A stretch of 64,000 nucleotides of DNA from Roseococcus sp. SYP-B2431. Its GTDB lineage: Bacteria > Pseudomonadota > Alphaproteobacteria > Acetobacterales > Acetobacteraceae. Made by a program: the position numbers and the translations under genes. The notes under the pieces were generated by a model. That model ran no database searches, was not told the origin of the DNA, and was given only the letters and a program-made list of their open reading frames with translations. Shown piece after piece: positions 16,894 to 24,940 of this stretch (positions within the stretch are counted from its first letter, which is position 1; each line of letters begins with the position of its first letter). The stretch is taken from assembly GCF_004336745.1 (NCBI RefSeq), contig NZ_SJXD01000011.1, forward strand, positions 558,001-622,000, read 5' to 3'.

Positions 16894-17283
16894 TCAGGAC
16901 CTCGGGCGGCGGGCGGGCGGCGGGGGAGCGGAGCTGTCGGGCGCGGGCGCGGCGGCCGGGCGCGGCATGCCCTGCTGCGTATTGGCGCGGATGCAGTCGT
17001 CGACCTCGCGGCTGAACTGGAACTGGCGGCCCAGGCGGTCGGTCTGCATGGCCTGGCTGGCGAAGACGGTCTCGGAGCCGAGGCGGCTGTCGCGCTCGTC
17101 CTCGCGCATCAGCTGGCCGCGGTCCTGCCGCTCGATGCGCCGGGCGGTCTGGTCCCGGCAGGCCTGGGCGACCTGCGGGTTGGTTCGCACGGCGTCGCCC
17201 GGCCGGGCGGGCGGGATGAGGGGGGTGTTGCTGCAGGCGGCCAGCAGGAGGACCGGCAGGAGGAGGGCGGCGGCGCGCGGCAT
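16894..17283 (-). CDS. Small putative lipoprotein
   Basis: A 129-residue protein from the ATG at 17283: MPRAAALLLPVLLLAACSN is a lipoprotein signal with an LAAC lipobox, lipid-modified at Cys17. The mature part is Arg/Gln/Asp-rich (QACRDQTARRIERQDRGQL) with a predicted helical centre, and ends in a Pro/Ala-rich tail. Two further Cys residues lie in QACRD and DDCIRAN. No domain is recognised. It sits between a hypothetical protein and the MFS exporter, all on the same strand. Confidence 0.7.
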   Translation of the reverse strand: MPRAAALLLPVLLLAACSNTPLIPPARPGDAVRTNPQVAQACRDQTARRIERQDRGQLMREDERDSRLGSETVFASQAMQTDRLGRQFQFSREVDDCIRANTQQGMPRPAAAPAPDSSAPPPPARRPRS

Positions 17284-17296
17284 GGATCGGCTTTCG

Positions 17297-17776
17297 TCAG
17301 GCGGGCGGGTCGGCCCTGGGAAGTGTGCGCGACAGCATGGCACGCATCGGCGCATCCTCGAAGCGGCCCGTGGCGTCCAGCGGCGCACGGGCGGCGGCGG
17401 CGAGCAAAGCCGGGTGGAATTCCGCGCCCTCCGCGCCGATCGTGAACATACCGCGCGTCCATGCGGCGCGGCCGAGCAGCTCCACCAGCGCCAGGAGGCG
17501 GAGGCAGAGGGCGACGCCCGAAGGCGAATCGAGACCGGAATGACGGGACATGGCCTCGGCCCAGCTCGCGGCGTCGGCGTCGGTCAGCACGATCTCCACG
17601 CCGCCGGGGAAGGCGAGCAGGCGGGCCGGGCCCCAGAGCCCGGCCTCGGCGGCCGCGCGCGCGACCTCCCAGGCGATCTCCAGCGCATTCGGCGAGACGG
17701 CGGGCAAAGCTGCGGCGGCGATGCCGATCTCGTGGCGGAGGGCGCCCGAGGGCAGTTCTGTGGTGGTGACGGTCAC
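17297..17776 (-). CDS. Hypothetical protein (159 residues)
   Basis: A cytoplasmic-looking, Ala/Leu-rich protein ([19 protein letters not shown], then [16 protein letters not shown] and [13 protein letters not shown]) that I do not recognise. It has no signal peptide or membrane helix. The pattern of alternating strands and helices suggests one small alpha/beta domain. It ends 13 bp before the lipoprotein start. The SulP remnant overlaps its first codons by four bases on the same strand, so it may once have been downstream of that transporter. Confidence 0.6.
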   Translation of the reverse strand: MTVTTTELPSGALRHEIGIAAAALPAVSPNALEIAWEVARAAAEAGLWGPARLLAFPGGVEIVLTDADAASWAEAMSRHSGLDSPSGVALCLRLLALVELLGRAAWTRGMFTIGAEGAEFHPALLAAAARAPLDATGRFEDAPMRAMLSRTLPRADPPA

Positions 17777-18000
17777 GGCCCGGATGTTGCGTCGCGGCGG
17801 GCGGATTTACAGGGCTTCCGCCCTACGATGGCCGTGATCACCGCGATCGAGCAGGCGTAGAGGCCGAACTTCGGGTCCACCCCGGCGATCATCGAAAAGG
17901 CGATGGCCTCGGGGATCAGCGCCAGGGCGACGACGGTGCCGGCCAGGAGGTCGCGGGTGACGTTCGGCGCCCATTCGGCCCGCAGGCGGGAGAGGGACAT
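17773..18000 (-). pseudogene. N-terminal remnant of a SulP/SLC26 anion transporter
   Basis: From the ATG at 18000, about 60 residues match the start of SulP transporters: [20 protein letters not shown] and [18 protein letters not shown]. In an intact protein this continues for about 450 residues through helix 3 onward. Here the family sequence stops after VGRKP and runs into 15 unrelated residues and a stop. A two-residue gap also lies within the LYA(SF) stretch. The gene is therefore a truncated remnant, presumably left by a deletion. No other SulP piece is seen downstream. Confidence 0.72.
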
Positions 18001-18222
18001 GGGGAGCTTTCGGGAACGGCCGTCAGCGGCATGGATGGCGGCGAGGCGGGTCAGGGCGGCGCGGCCCTGACGGACGCGGGCGGGATCCTGCGGTCGGTGC
18101 CCCTCAGGGTGGCGTGGGGCGATGGCTTTCACGATCGCCCGGCAAGCCTGGCAGGGCGATGCTGCGGCGCACCTCGCCCGGGACCGGGCGCGGGTGTAGA
18201 GGCCCGGGGAGAGGAGAATGCC

Positions 18223-19068
18223 ATGTCCCATTCCTTGTCCCGTCGCGGCCTGGCCGCGGCCGGGGTGCTCGCCGCCACGCCCGCGCTCGCGGCCGAGGCT
18301 CCGCTCGCCGCGCTGGAGCGGCGGGAGGGCGGGCGGCTCCACGTCTTCGCGCTCGACACAGGGTCCGGCCGCAGCCTGGCGCACCGGGCGGACGGGCGCG
18401 TGCTGATGTGCAGCACCTTCAAGGCGCTGCTGGGCGCCGCCGTGCTCGCCCGGGTGGATGCCGGGCAGGAATCGCTGGACCGGCGCGTCGCGATCCGCGG
18501 GGAGGACCTGCTGGCCTACGCGCCGGTCGCGCGGGCGCATGCCGGCGCGGGCCGCGCCTCCGTCGCGGTGCTGGCCGAGGGCATGGTCGGTCTCAGCGAC
18601 AACACGGCCGCCAACCTGCTGCTGCCCGGGGTCGGCGGGCCGGCCGGGCTGACGCGCTGGCTGCGCGGGATCGGCGATCCGCTGACCCGGCTGGACCGCG
18701 ACGAGCCCGGGCTGAACCGCCCCTCGGGCGAGATGGACACGAGCACGCCCCGGCAGATGGCGATGACGCTGCGGCGCATCCTGCTGGGCGAGGTGCTGGC
18801 CCCGGCCTCGCGGGAGCGGCTGGAGGGCTGGATGGCCGCCAGCCCGACCGGGCGTGCGCGGCTTCGCGCCGGCTTCCCGCCGGGCTGGCCGGTCGCCGAC
18901 AAGACCGGGACCGGCGAGAGCTGGGCCAATGTGATCGCGCTGGTCCGGCCGCCGGGGCGGGCGCCGGCGGTGGTGGCGTCGTTCTACGATCTGGCGAATG
19001 CCGCCGGCGCGAAGCGCGACAGCGTGCATCGCGAGGTGGGGCGGATCGTCGGCGAGTGGCTTGGGTAG
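18223..19068 (+). CDS. Class A beta-lactamase
   Basis: A 281-residue exported serine beta-lactamase that hydrolyses beta-lactams in the periplasm. All active-site motifs are present: S64-T-F-K67 (Ambler S70xxK), S125-D-N (SDN loop), E161-P-G-L-N165 (E166xxxN170 omega loop) and K227-T-G. The N-terminus [19 protein letters not shown] resembles a twin-arginine signal. A purine-rich GGAGAGGAG precedes the ATG. No blaI/blaR or ampR regulator lies beside it, suggesting constitutive, possibly intrinsic resistance. The spectrum cannot be read by eye. It lies next to a decayed SulP gene. Confidence 0.92.
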   Translation: MSHSLSRRGLAAAGVLAATPALAAEAPLAALERREGGRLHVFALDTGSGRSLAHRADGRVLMCSTFKALLGAAVLARVDAGQESLDRRVAIRGEDLLAYAPVARAHAGAGRASVAVLAEGMVGLSDNTAANLLLPGVGGPAGLTRWLRGIGDPLTRLDRDEPGLNRPSGEMDTSTPRQMAMTLRRILLGEVLAPASRERLEGWMAASPTGRARLRAGFPPGWPVADKTGTGESWANVIALVRPPGRAPAVVASFYDLANAAGAKRDSVHREVGRIVGEWLG

Positions 19069-19096
19069 AGGCGGGGCTTCGCGCGATCCTTAATTC

Positions 19097-19630
19097 TCAG
19101 CCCGGCAGCCGCCGGGCGTATTCCTCGCGCAGCCGCACCCAAGCGTCCCAGAAGGGCGCCGGCTCCGCGCCGCTGACGCGGGCGACCAGGACGTCGAGAT
19201 GCGCGTGCCAGCCGGCGCCGACCATCAGCAGGGTCTCGCGGTCCGGCAGGCGGCGGTGGGTGATGGAGAGCAGAACCTTCGGGCCTCGGGCCTCCAGCTC
19301 GAAGGTCACGCCGCCGCTGCGGCCCCAGGTGATCGAAAGGCGGCGGGGCGGCTCGAACTCGACGATCTCGCAGGTCATGCCGTGCTCCGCGGAATGGCCT
19401 TCCGGGCGCCGGCTGGGCGGGTCGTTGAGCTCGTCGTTGCGCCAGGTGAACTCGACGCTGGCGCCGGGCGTCGCGCCCATCTCGCCTGCCGCCAGCCATT
19501 TCCGCCGCAGCTCGCTCTCCGTGAGATGGGCCCAGATGCGCTCGACGGGCCCGGGCAGGAGGCGCTGGATCGTCAGCGTCATGGGCTCCGTCAGCCGGCC
19601 ATAGGAATCCGGGGTCGCGAACTCGTTCAT
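19097..19630 (-). CDS. SRPBCC (Aha1/START-fold) domain protein
   Basis: A 177-residue protein of the activator-of-Hsp90-ATPase-1-like SRPBCC group. The fold is seen in TIQRLLPGPVERIWAHLTE, RRKWLAAGEMGATPGA and the closing helix HAHLDVLVARV. Such proteins bind hydrophobic ligands in a deep cavity. Its ATG sits in the stop of the ArsR gene (ATGA), a very common pair in bacteria in which the ArsR protein represses both genes. The ligand is unknown. Confidence 0.87.
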   Translation of the reverse strand: MNEFATPDSYGRLTEPMTLTIQRLLPGPVERIWAHLTESELRRKWLAAGEMGATPGASVEFTWRNDELNDPPSRRPEGHSAEHGMTCEIVEFEPPRRLSITWGRSGGVTFELEARGPKVLLSITHRRLPDRETLLMVGAGWHAHLDVLVARVSGAEPAPFWDAWVRLREEYARRLPG

Positions 19631-19992
19631 GAATCGTCTCCTTCGGGGGGGTGGGGCTTTGCGGCGTCCTCCTCGCGGAGGAGCCGGTCGAGAACGTCGA
19701 GGCGGCTGGTCCAGAAGCGCTCGTAGAAGCCCAGCCATTCGCTGGCGGTGGCGAGCGGGCCGGGCTCGAGGCGGCAGAGGTGGGTACGGCCTTGGATCTC
19801 GCGGCGGACCAGGCCGGCCTGCTCCAGCACCTTGATGTGCTTGGAGGCAGCGGCGAGCGAGATGGAGAAGGGCTTCGCCAGCTCGCCGACCCTGCGCTCG
19901 CCGGCCGCGAGGTCGCGGAGCATCCGGCGACGCGTGGCGTCGCCGAGGGCGTGGAAGGTGGCGTTCAACCGCAGGGGCTCTGATTCAACCAT
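19627..19992 (-). CDS. ArsR-family winged-helix repressor
   Basis: A 121-residue ArsR/SmtB-type regulator: ALGDATRRRMLRDLAAGERRVGELAKPF followed by the recognition helix SLAAASKHIKVLEQAGLV and the wing REIQGRTHLCRLE. It lacks the ELCVCDL metal motif of ArsR/SmtB metal sensors, so it probably responds to an organic signal or to its SRPBCC partner. Its start codon lies inside a perfect palindrome, and a second copy lies 39 bp further upstream, indicating tight autoregulation. Confidence 0.9.
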   Translation of the reverse strand: MVESEPLRLNATFHALGDATRRRMLRDLAAGERRVGELAKPFSISLAAASKHIKVLEQAGLVRREIQGRTHLCRLEPGPLATASEWLGFYERFWTSRLDVLDRLLREEDAAKPHPPEGDDS

Positions 19993-20001
19993 TTGGTTGA
20001 A
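19984..20001. promoter_or_regulatory. ArsR operator 1, overlapping the arsR start codon
   Basis: A perfect 18-bp inverted repeat, TTCAACCA-TT-TGGTTGAA. The ATG of the ArsR gene (minus strand, 19992-19990) lies in its centre. It is the first of two copies that occur only here in the window as far as I can see. Binding would block the translation start region as well as transcription. Confidence 0.8.
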
Positions 20002-20023
20002 TTAAGATGCGTCGCCGGAAATG

Positions 20024-20039
20024 TCAACCATTTGGTTGA
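20024..20039. promoter_or_regulatory. ArsR operator 2
   Basis: A second perfect copy, TCAACCA-TT-TGGTTGA, is centred 39 bp from the first, just under four helical turns. It sits where the -35/-10 region of the arsR promoter should be, fitting repression by occlusion. Confidence 0.78.
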
Positions 20040-20051
20040 ATGATGGGGCGG

Positions 20052-20654
20052 TCAGTCGTCTTCGTCCGTCTCGCTGCCCAGCTTCTCGCCCCGGGTGTCG
20101 AAGTGGACGAAATTGCTCTTGGCATAGGACTTCCACCAGCCCTTGAACTGGAAGGCGCAGGCGGGGAGCAGCCCCCAGGCCGTGAAGCCGCCCAGCGAAT
20201 AGACCTGGGGCATCACGCCGATCCGGATCACCGCCCCGGAGGGCAGGTTGGCGTTCTTCCGGGCGAAGCCGACCGGAGAGGTGAACCACTTGCTCTTGTT
20301 CCAGGACTGCAGGGTCTTCACCAGGTCGTCCTTCTTGACGCCCTCCATCCGGAAATCGAAGGCGGAATAGGCCTGGTGGTAGCTGAGCTTCGCGCGGCCG
20401 GGGTTGTTGGACGCCTCCGGGTCGTTATAGGCCTCCGAGCGGTATCCGCTGATGAGCTGGACGCTGCCGCCATGCTTCTCGCGCAGCGCGTCCAGCACGA
20501 TGATGGTGGGCACCATGTTGCACCACAGCTCTTCGGGCGGCGGGTGGTTGCGCTTGCGGTACTGCCCGACCAGCAGCTCGCCGGACGTGAAATGCTTCAG
20601 TTCGAGAGCCGCCACGAACCGGTCGAACCGCCCTCTGTCGAAATTGAAAGCCAT
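20052..20654 (-). CDS. M15-type D-Ala-D-Ala carboxypeptidase-like protein
   Basis: A 200-residue protein starts at an ATG preceded by GGGAGGCAGGAC. It has the M15/LAS zinc-site layout: ISGYRSEAYND, then SYHQAYSAFDFR (first His and Asp) and late FVHFDTRGE (H-x-D-like). LAS enzymes cleave D-Ala-containing peptidoglycan peptides. No signal peptide is visible, which is unusual for a wall enzyme and resembles phage-type M15 endolysins, though no phage genes are nearby. The tail is acidic (ETDEDD). Confidence 0.75.
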   Translation of the reverse strand: MAFNFDRGRFDRFVAALELKHFTSGELLVGQYRKRNHPPPEELWCNMVPTIIVLDALREKHGGSVQLISGYRSEAYNDPEASNNPGRAKLSYHQAYSAFDFRMEGVKKDDLVKTLQSWNKSKWFTSPVGFARKNANLPSGAVIRIGVMPQVYSLGGFTAWGLLPACAFQFKGWWKSYAKSNFVHFDTRGEKLGSETDEDD

Positions 20655-20996
20655 GTCCTGCCTCCCTGGGCCTTGTTGGGGGGCAGACCGACGGCGCCTT
20701 GAATGGCGGCGGCGACATGCGCCCGTCAGGCATTGGTAAGGTCCTGCGGTCGCGGTGCGATCCCGCCGGGCGGGCGGCCGTGTCGCATCGGTCGCGCTCG
20801 CCCACCTATGGGTGCAGCGAGGGGCCCTTCGTCGCCTTGTCGACATCCTTTCGCGGCCCGCGCAGCGCCAGCCGGAAGCGGGCGCGGAGGGCCTCCACGC
20901 CGGTGGCGGCGTCATGCGTCAGGTCGAGGCGGTATGGCGGCGGCACGGACCTCCATACCGCGTGCTTCGGGCCGGTTCCAACATGCCGCGTTCCGC
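20655..20996. other. Gene-free region between the M15 gene and the amidase
   Basis: About 340 bp of GC-rich sequence between divergent genes. Frames here are Arg/Ala/Pro-rich and look like non-coding translation. Apart from the probable promoters at each end I see nothing specific. Confidence 0.4.
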
Positions 20997-21004
20997 CCTA
21001 GCCT
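20997..21004 (+). promoter_or_regulatory. Candidate -10 box of the amidase gene, leaderless type
   Basis: CCTAGCCT ends seven bases before the ATG at 21012, in nearly the same sequence as before the M20 gene at 9940 (CCTAGTCT). No ribosome binding site separates box and start. Confidence 0.35.
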
Positions 21005-21011
21005 CCGCGCC

Positions 21012-22295
21012 ATGCCCGATCCCTCGACCCTCTCCGCCTCCGAAGCCGCCGCCCAGATCGCCGCCGGCACGCTCAGCGCCAGCGCCCTCGCCGAGGCCAT
21101 GCTCGCCCGCATCGCCAAGCGGGAGAAGGTGCTGCAAGCCTTCGCCTGGCTGAAGCCCGCGCAGATCCGCAAGCAGGCCGCCGATGTGGACGCGGCGCTC
21201 AAGGCGGGCCGGAAGCTGCCGCTGGCCGGGCTCTTCCTCGGCGTGAAGGACGTGCTGGACACCTGTGACCATCCCTCGCAATACGGCTCGCCCATCTGGG
21301 CCGGCCACAAGCCGAGGAACGACGCGGCCAGCGTCGCGCTGGCGCGGCGCGCGGGCGCCGTCATCTCCAAGACCGTGACGACCGAATTCGCCACGCGCCA
21401 TCCGGGGCCGACCACCAATCCGCACAATCCGGCGCATTCGCCGGGCGGCTCCTCCTCGGGCTCGGCGGCGGGCGTGGGGGCGGGGCTGCTGCACCTGGCC
21501 TATGGCACTCAGACCGGCGGCTCCATCGTCCGGCCCGCGGCCTATTGCGGCATCGTGGGCTTCAAGCCGAGCTGGGGCACCTTCCACCGCGCCGGCATGA
21601 AGGTGATGAGCGAGAGCCTGGACACGATCGGCCTCATGGCCGGCAGCCTGGCCGACATCGCCTTCGCCATGACGGCGCTGACCGGCGTGGACCACGCGCT
21701 GCCGCAACCCGGCAAGGCGCCGCGTCTCGCGCTCGTGATGGGGCCTTCCGCGAAGCTCGCCGCGCCCGAGACGCTGGAGCTGATGGACAAGGTCGCCTAC
21801 GCCGCCCGGGCCAAGGGCGCGACCGTGACGCCGCTCGAGCTCGGCGCGCCCTTCGCCACGGCCTATGAGCTGCACCCGCATGTGATGAACATGGAGAGCG
21901 CCGAGGCCATGGGCTGGGAGCTCGACCATGCGCGCGAGGGCCTCAGCGCGGTGCTGCGCGAGCGGCTGGACTGGGCGATGGGCGAGCCGCGCGCGAAGCT
22001 CGCCGAGGGGCGCGCGGCCTTCCAGGCGGCGCAGGACGGCTTCGCTGCCGCGATCTCCGGCTACGATGCGGTGCTGACGCCCTCGGCGCCGGGCGAGGCG
22101 CCGGAGGGCCTCGCCTCCACGGGGGATGCCGCCTTCAACTCGCTCTGGACGCTGCTGCATGTGCCGGCCGTGACCATTCCCGCCGGAAAGGGGCCGAAGG
22201 GCCTGCCGCTCGGCGCGCAGATCGTGACGCCGCGCGGCCAGGACGCGGCGGCGCTGATGTGGGCGGAATGGCTGCGCGGCGCCCTGCATGGCTAG
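21012..22295 (+). CDS. Amidase (amidase signature family)
   Basis: A 427-residue amidase-signature enzyme with the Ser-cisSer-Lys triad: Lys in LGVKDVLDT, the GGSSSGSAAGVGAG cis-Ser loop, and the nucleophile Ser in TQTGGSIVRPA. These hydrolyse carboxamides; the physiological substrate is not evident. The stop overlaps the start of the FAD monooxygenase by eight bases, so they form an operon and may act on one aromatic or amide compound in sequence (hydrolysis, then hydroxylation). Confidence 0.9.
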   Translation: MPDPSTLSASEAAAQIAAGTLSASALAEAMLARIAKREKVLQAFAWLKPAQIRKQAADVDAALKAGRKLPLAGLFLGVKDVLDTCDHPSQYGSPIWAGHKPRNDAASVALARRAGAVISKTVTTEFATRHPGPTTNPHNPAHSPGGSSSGSAAGVGAGLLHLAYGTQTGGSIVRPAAYCGIVGFKPSWGTFHRAGMKVMSESLDTIGLMAGSLADIAFAMTALTGVDHALPQPGKAPRLALVMGPSAKLAAPETLELMDKVAYAARAKGATVTPLELGAPFATAYELHPHVMNMESAEAMGWELDHAREGLSAVLRERLDWAMGEPRAKLAEGRAAFQAAQDGFAAAISGYDAVLTPSAPGEAPEGLASTGDAAFNSLWTLLHVPAVTIPAGKGPKGLPLGAQIVTPRGQDAAALMWAEWLRGALHG

Positions 22296-23517
22296 GATCC
22301 TCGTCGCCGGCGGCGGCATCGGCGGGCTGACCGCCGCGCTGTCGCTGCACGCCGCCGGCTTCGAGCCCGTGGTCTTCGAGGCCGTGCCGGAGCTGCGGCC
22401 GCTCGGCGTCGGCATCAACCTGCTGCCGCATGCGGTGCGCGAGCTGACCGAGCTGGGCCTGGGCGAGGCCCTGGCCGGGATCGGCGTCGCCACGCGCGAG
22501 CTGCGCTATGTCAGCGCGCATGGGCAGGAGATCTGGCGCGAGGATCGCGGGCTGGCCGCCGGCTATCGCTGGCCGCAATACAGCCTGCATCGCGGGGCCC
22601 TGCAGATGCTGCTGGCCGAGACCTGCCGGCAGCGCGGTATCGCCGTCCATGCCGGACACCGCCTGCTGCGCTTCGGGCAGGATTCGGAGGGCGTCACGGC
22701 GCATTTCGCGAATGCGAGCTCCGCGAAGGGCGATGCGCTGATCGGGGCGGACGGCATCCATTCCGCGGTGCGCGCGCATTTCGCGCCGGGCGAGGGGCCA
22801 CCCTCCTGGCAAGGCGCGCTGCTCTGGCGCGCGACGACGGTGGCCGCGCCCTTCCTGACCGGCGCGACCATGGTGCAGGCCGGGCATCATTCGCAGAAGT
22901 TCGTCTGCTACCCGATCCGGCACCTGCCGGACGGGCGCGTGCTGACCAACTGGATCGCCGAGATGAAGGTCGATCCCGCGCAGGGCTTCGACCGCGAGGA
23001 CTGGAACCGCGAGGCCGACCGCGACCGCTTCCTGCCCGCCTATGAATCCTGGGACTGGGGCTGGCTCGACGTGCCCGGACTGATCCGCGGCGCCGAGCGC
23101 GTGCTGGAATATCCGATGGTGGACCGCGACCCGCTGGAGCGCTGGACGGAGGGCCGCGTCACGCTGCTGGGCGATGCGGCGCATCCGATGTACCCGATCG
23201 GCTCCAATGGCGCGTCGCAGGCGATCCTGGACGCACGGCAGCTCGCCTTGCATCTCGCGCGCGAGGGCATTCCCGAGGGGCTGCTGGCCTACGAGGCGGC
23301 GCGGCGCCCGCCCACGGCGAAGCTCACGCTGGCCAATCGCGCGCTGGGGCCGGACCTCATCCTGGAGGAGGTGTACCGCCGCGCGCCGGAGGGCTTCACC
23401 GACCTGCATGCGGTGATCAGCCGGCAGGAGCTGGAGGAGGTCTCGGCCAACTACAAGAAGCTGGCGGGCTTCGACCCGGCGCTGCTCAACGAGCGGGAGA
23501 GCTGGTCGGTGAACTGA
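22288..23517 (+). CDS. FAD-dependent aromatic monooxygenase (salicylate/3-hydroxybenzoate hydroxylase type)
   Basis: A 409-residue group A flavoprotein monooxygenase. The dinucleotide-binding motif is VAGGGIGGLTAALSL; the second motif LIGADGIHSAVR (DG) and the third LLGDAAHPMYPIGSNGASQ (GD) are intact. Such enzymes use NAD(P)H and O2 to hydroxylate phenolic acids in the cytoplasm. It is coupled to the amidase gene. Its last 32 bp overlap the 3' end of the convergent udgX gene. Confidence 0.9.
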   Translation: MARILVAGGGIGGLTAALSLHAAGFEPVVFEAVPELRPLGVGINLLPHAVRELTELGLGEALAGIGVATRELRYVSAHGQEIWREDRGLAAGYRWPQYSLHRGALQMLLAETCRQRGIAVHAGHRLLRFGQDSEGVTAHFANASSAKGDALIGADGIHSAVRAHFAPGEGPPSWQGALLWRATTVAAPFLTGATMVQAGHHSQKFVCYPIRHLPDGRVLTNWIAEMKVDPAQGFDREDWNREADRDRFLPAYESWDWGWLDVPGLIRGAERVLEYPMVDRDPLERWTEGRVTLLGDAAHPMYPIGSNGASQAILDARQLALHLAREGIPEGLLAYEAARRPPTAKLTLANRALGPDLILEEVYRRAPEGFTDLHAVISRQELEEVSANYKKLAGFDPALLNERESWSVN

Positions 23518-24940
23518 GCCAGTCGCGCGCGGCCTCCAGATCCTCGCGGAAGCGGATCGCCTCCCGGCCCCGGGCCCGTGCGTCGGGCAGGCGCAGCAGA
23601 TAGGAGGGGTGGACCGTCACGATCATCGCGCGGCCAGCGTCCAGCGCATGCAGCCGCCCACGGAGGTCCGCCAGCTTCGGCACCTTTCCCGTCAGCGCCG
23701 AAACGGCGGTGCGGCCCATCGCCACCACCAGCTTGGGCCGGATCAGCGCCATCTCGCGATCCAGCCACCAGCGGCATTGCTCCACCTCGCCGCTGCTCGG
23801 CGACTGGTGGATGCGGCGCTTGCCGCGCAGCTCGTATTTGAAGTGCTTCACGGCATTGGTGACGTAGGCCGCCGAGCGGTCGAGGCCGGCCTGGCGCATC
23901 GTGTCGTCCAAGATCCGGCCGGCCGGGCCGACGAAGGGGCGGCCCTCCAAATCCTCCTCGTCGCCGGGCTGCTCGCCCAGGAACATGAGGGACGCGTGCT
24001 CGGGCCCCTCGCCGAAGACGGTCTGCGTCGCCTGGCAATGCAGCGGGCATCGCGTGCAGCCCCGCGCCTCCGCGCGCAGGCCGGCGAGACCTTCCATGGG
24101 CGGCAGCGGCTCGGCCGGCGCGCGCGCCTGGATCCGGTCATGGAAGGCGGGCGGCCGGCGCGCCGCCTGCTCCGCCATCGCCGCGACCCGCGCCGGCGCC
24201 TGGGCGATGAGATCGGGGATCAGCGCCGCCTCGGGCAGGTTGGCCCAGTACTTCTTCGGCATCTCGGCCATCATCGCCTTCACCTTCAGCCGGGCCGGGT
24301 TGAAGATGTTGCGGTAATAGGTGAGCCACAGCGCATCCGTGGGGTCGGCAAGGTCGGGCTTCTGCGCGGGCGCCTCGCTGACGCGCAGCGCCCCGTCGGT
24401 CAGCGAGGCGGAGCCCTTCGGCGTCAGGATCATCCAGTCCATGTCGGCGAAGCGACGCGCGAAGAAGGGCGCGGTGCGCCCGACGATGTGGTGGTCCGGC
24501 TCGAACCAGGCGACGAAGCGCCGGCGCGCGCCCTCGGCGGGGACTTCGCGGAAGCGGAGGAAGGCCGTCATCTTGTGCGCGTCGCGGCGGACCGCCTTCT
24601 CCAGCCGCCGCGCGGCCACGACGTCGCGGTCCATCCTGTCGGAGAGCAGCTGCCGGTCGACCTGGAGCCGCGCGATCATCCGGTAGAGCAGTTCGAAGCG
24701 CGCCGGATCGGAGTGGCAGATCACCGCCTCCGCCAATTCGAGGAAGGAGGGCGGGACGCGCGGCAGCGGCGTGACCGGAGGCGAGGCGGTCGCGCGCGGC
24801 GCCGGCTCCTCCGCGAACAGCCCTTCCTCGCCGAGCCGCCAATCCACCTCGTGCGGCGCGACGCCGCCCAGCAGCAGCATGCGCGCGGCGTCGCGCCATT
24901 CGGGGAAGTCGGCCGCGTGGCGGAGGCGGACGGTGCGCAT
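23486..24940 (-). CDS. udgX: UdgX-family uracil-DNA cross-linking protein with N-terminal DUF4130 domain
   Basis: A 484-residue two-domain protein. Residues about 1-275 match the DUF4130 domain that accompanies this radical SAM partner (RDAHKMTAFLRFREV, WMILTPKGS, WLTYYRNIFNPARL). Residues 290-484 are a family-4-like uracil-DNA glycosylase: CTRCPL with Fe-S cysteines, GEQPGDEEDLEGRPFVGP (motif A) and HPSYLLR (motif B). The KRRIHQ loop (374-379) contains the His that makes UdgX bind uracil-DNA covalently rather than release uracil. The start overlaps the radical SAM stop by one base. Both are behind a LexA box. Confidence 0.9.
   Translation of the reverse strand: MRTVRLRHAADFPEWRDAARMLLLGGVAPHEVDWRLGEEGLFAEEPAPRATASPPVTPLPRVPPSFLELAEAVICHSDPARFELLYRMIARLQVDRQLLSDRMDRDVVAARRLEKAVRRDAHKMTAFLRFREVPAEGARRRFVAWFEPDHHIVGRTAPFFARRFADMDWMILTPKGSASLTDGALRVSEAPAQKPDLADPTDALWLTYYRNIFNPARLKVKAMMAEMPKKYWANLPEAALIPDLIAQAPARVAAMAEQAARRPPAFHDRIQARAPAEPLPPMEGLAGLRAEARGCTRCPLHCQATQTVFGEGPEHASLMFLGEQPGDEEDLEGRPFVGPAGRILDDTMRQAGLDRSAAYVTNAVKHFKYELRGKRRIHQSPSSGEVEQCRWWLDREMALIRPKLVVAMGRTAVSALTGKVPKLADLRGRLHALDAGRAMIVTVHPSYLLRLPDARARGREAIRFREDLEAARDWLSSPTSSPAR

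Noticed and set aside
18031-18222. Upstream in-frame extension of the beta-lactamase
   Set aside because: The added residues are not signal-like, and the ATG at 18223 has the purine-rich site and the twin-arginine signal directly after it.
20699-21001. Several long frames in the M15-amidase intergenic region
   Set aside because: Compositions are Arg/Ala/Pro-rich with no domain, as expected for random frames in GC-rich DNA.
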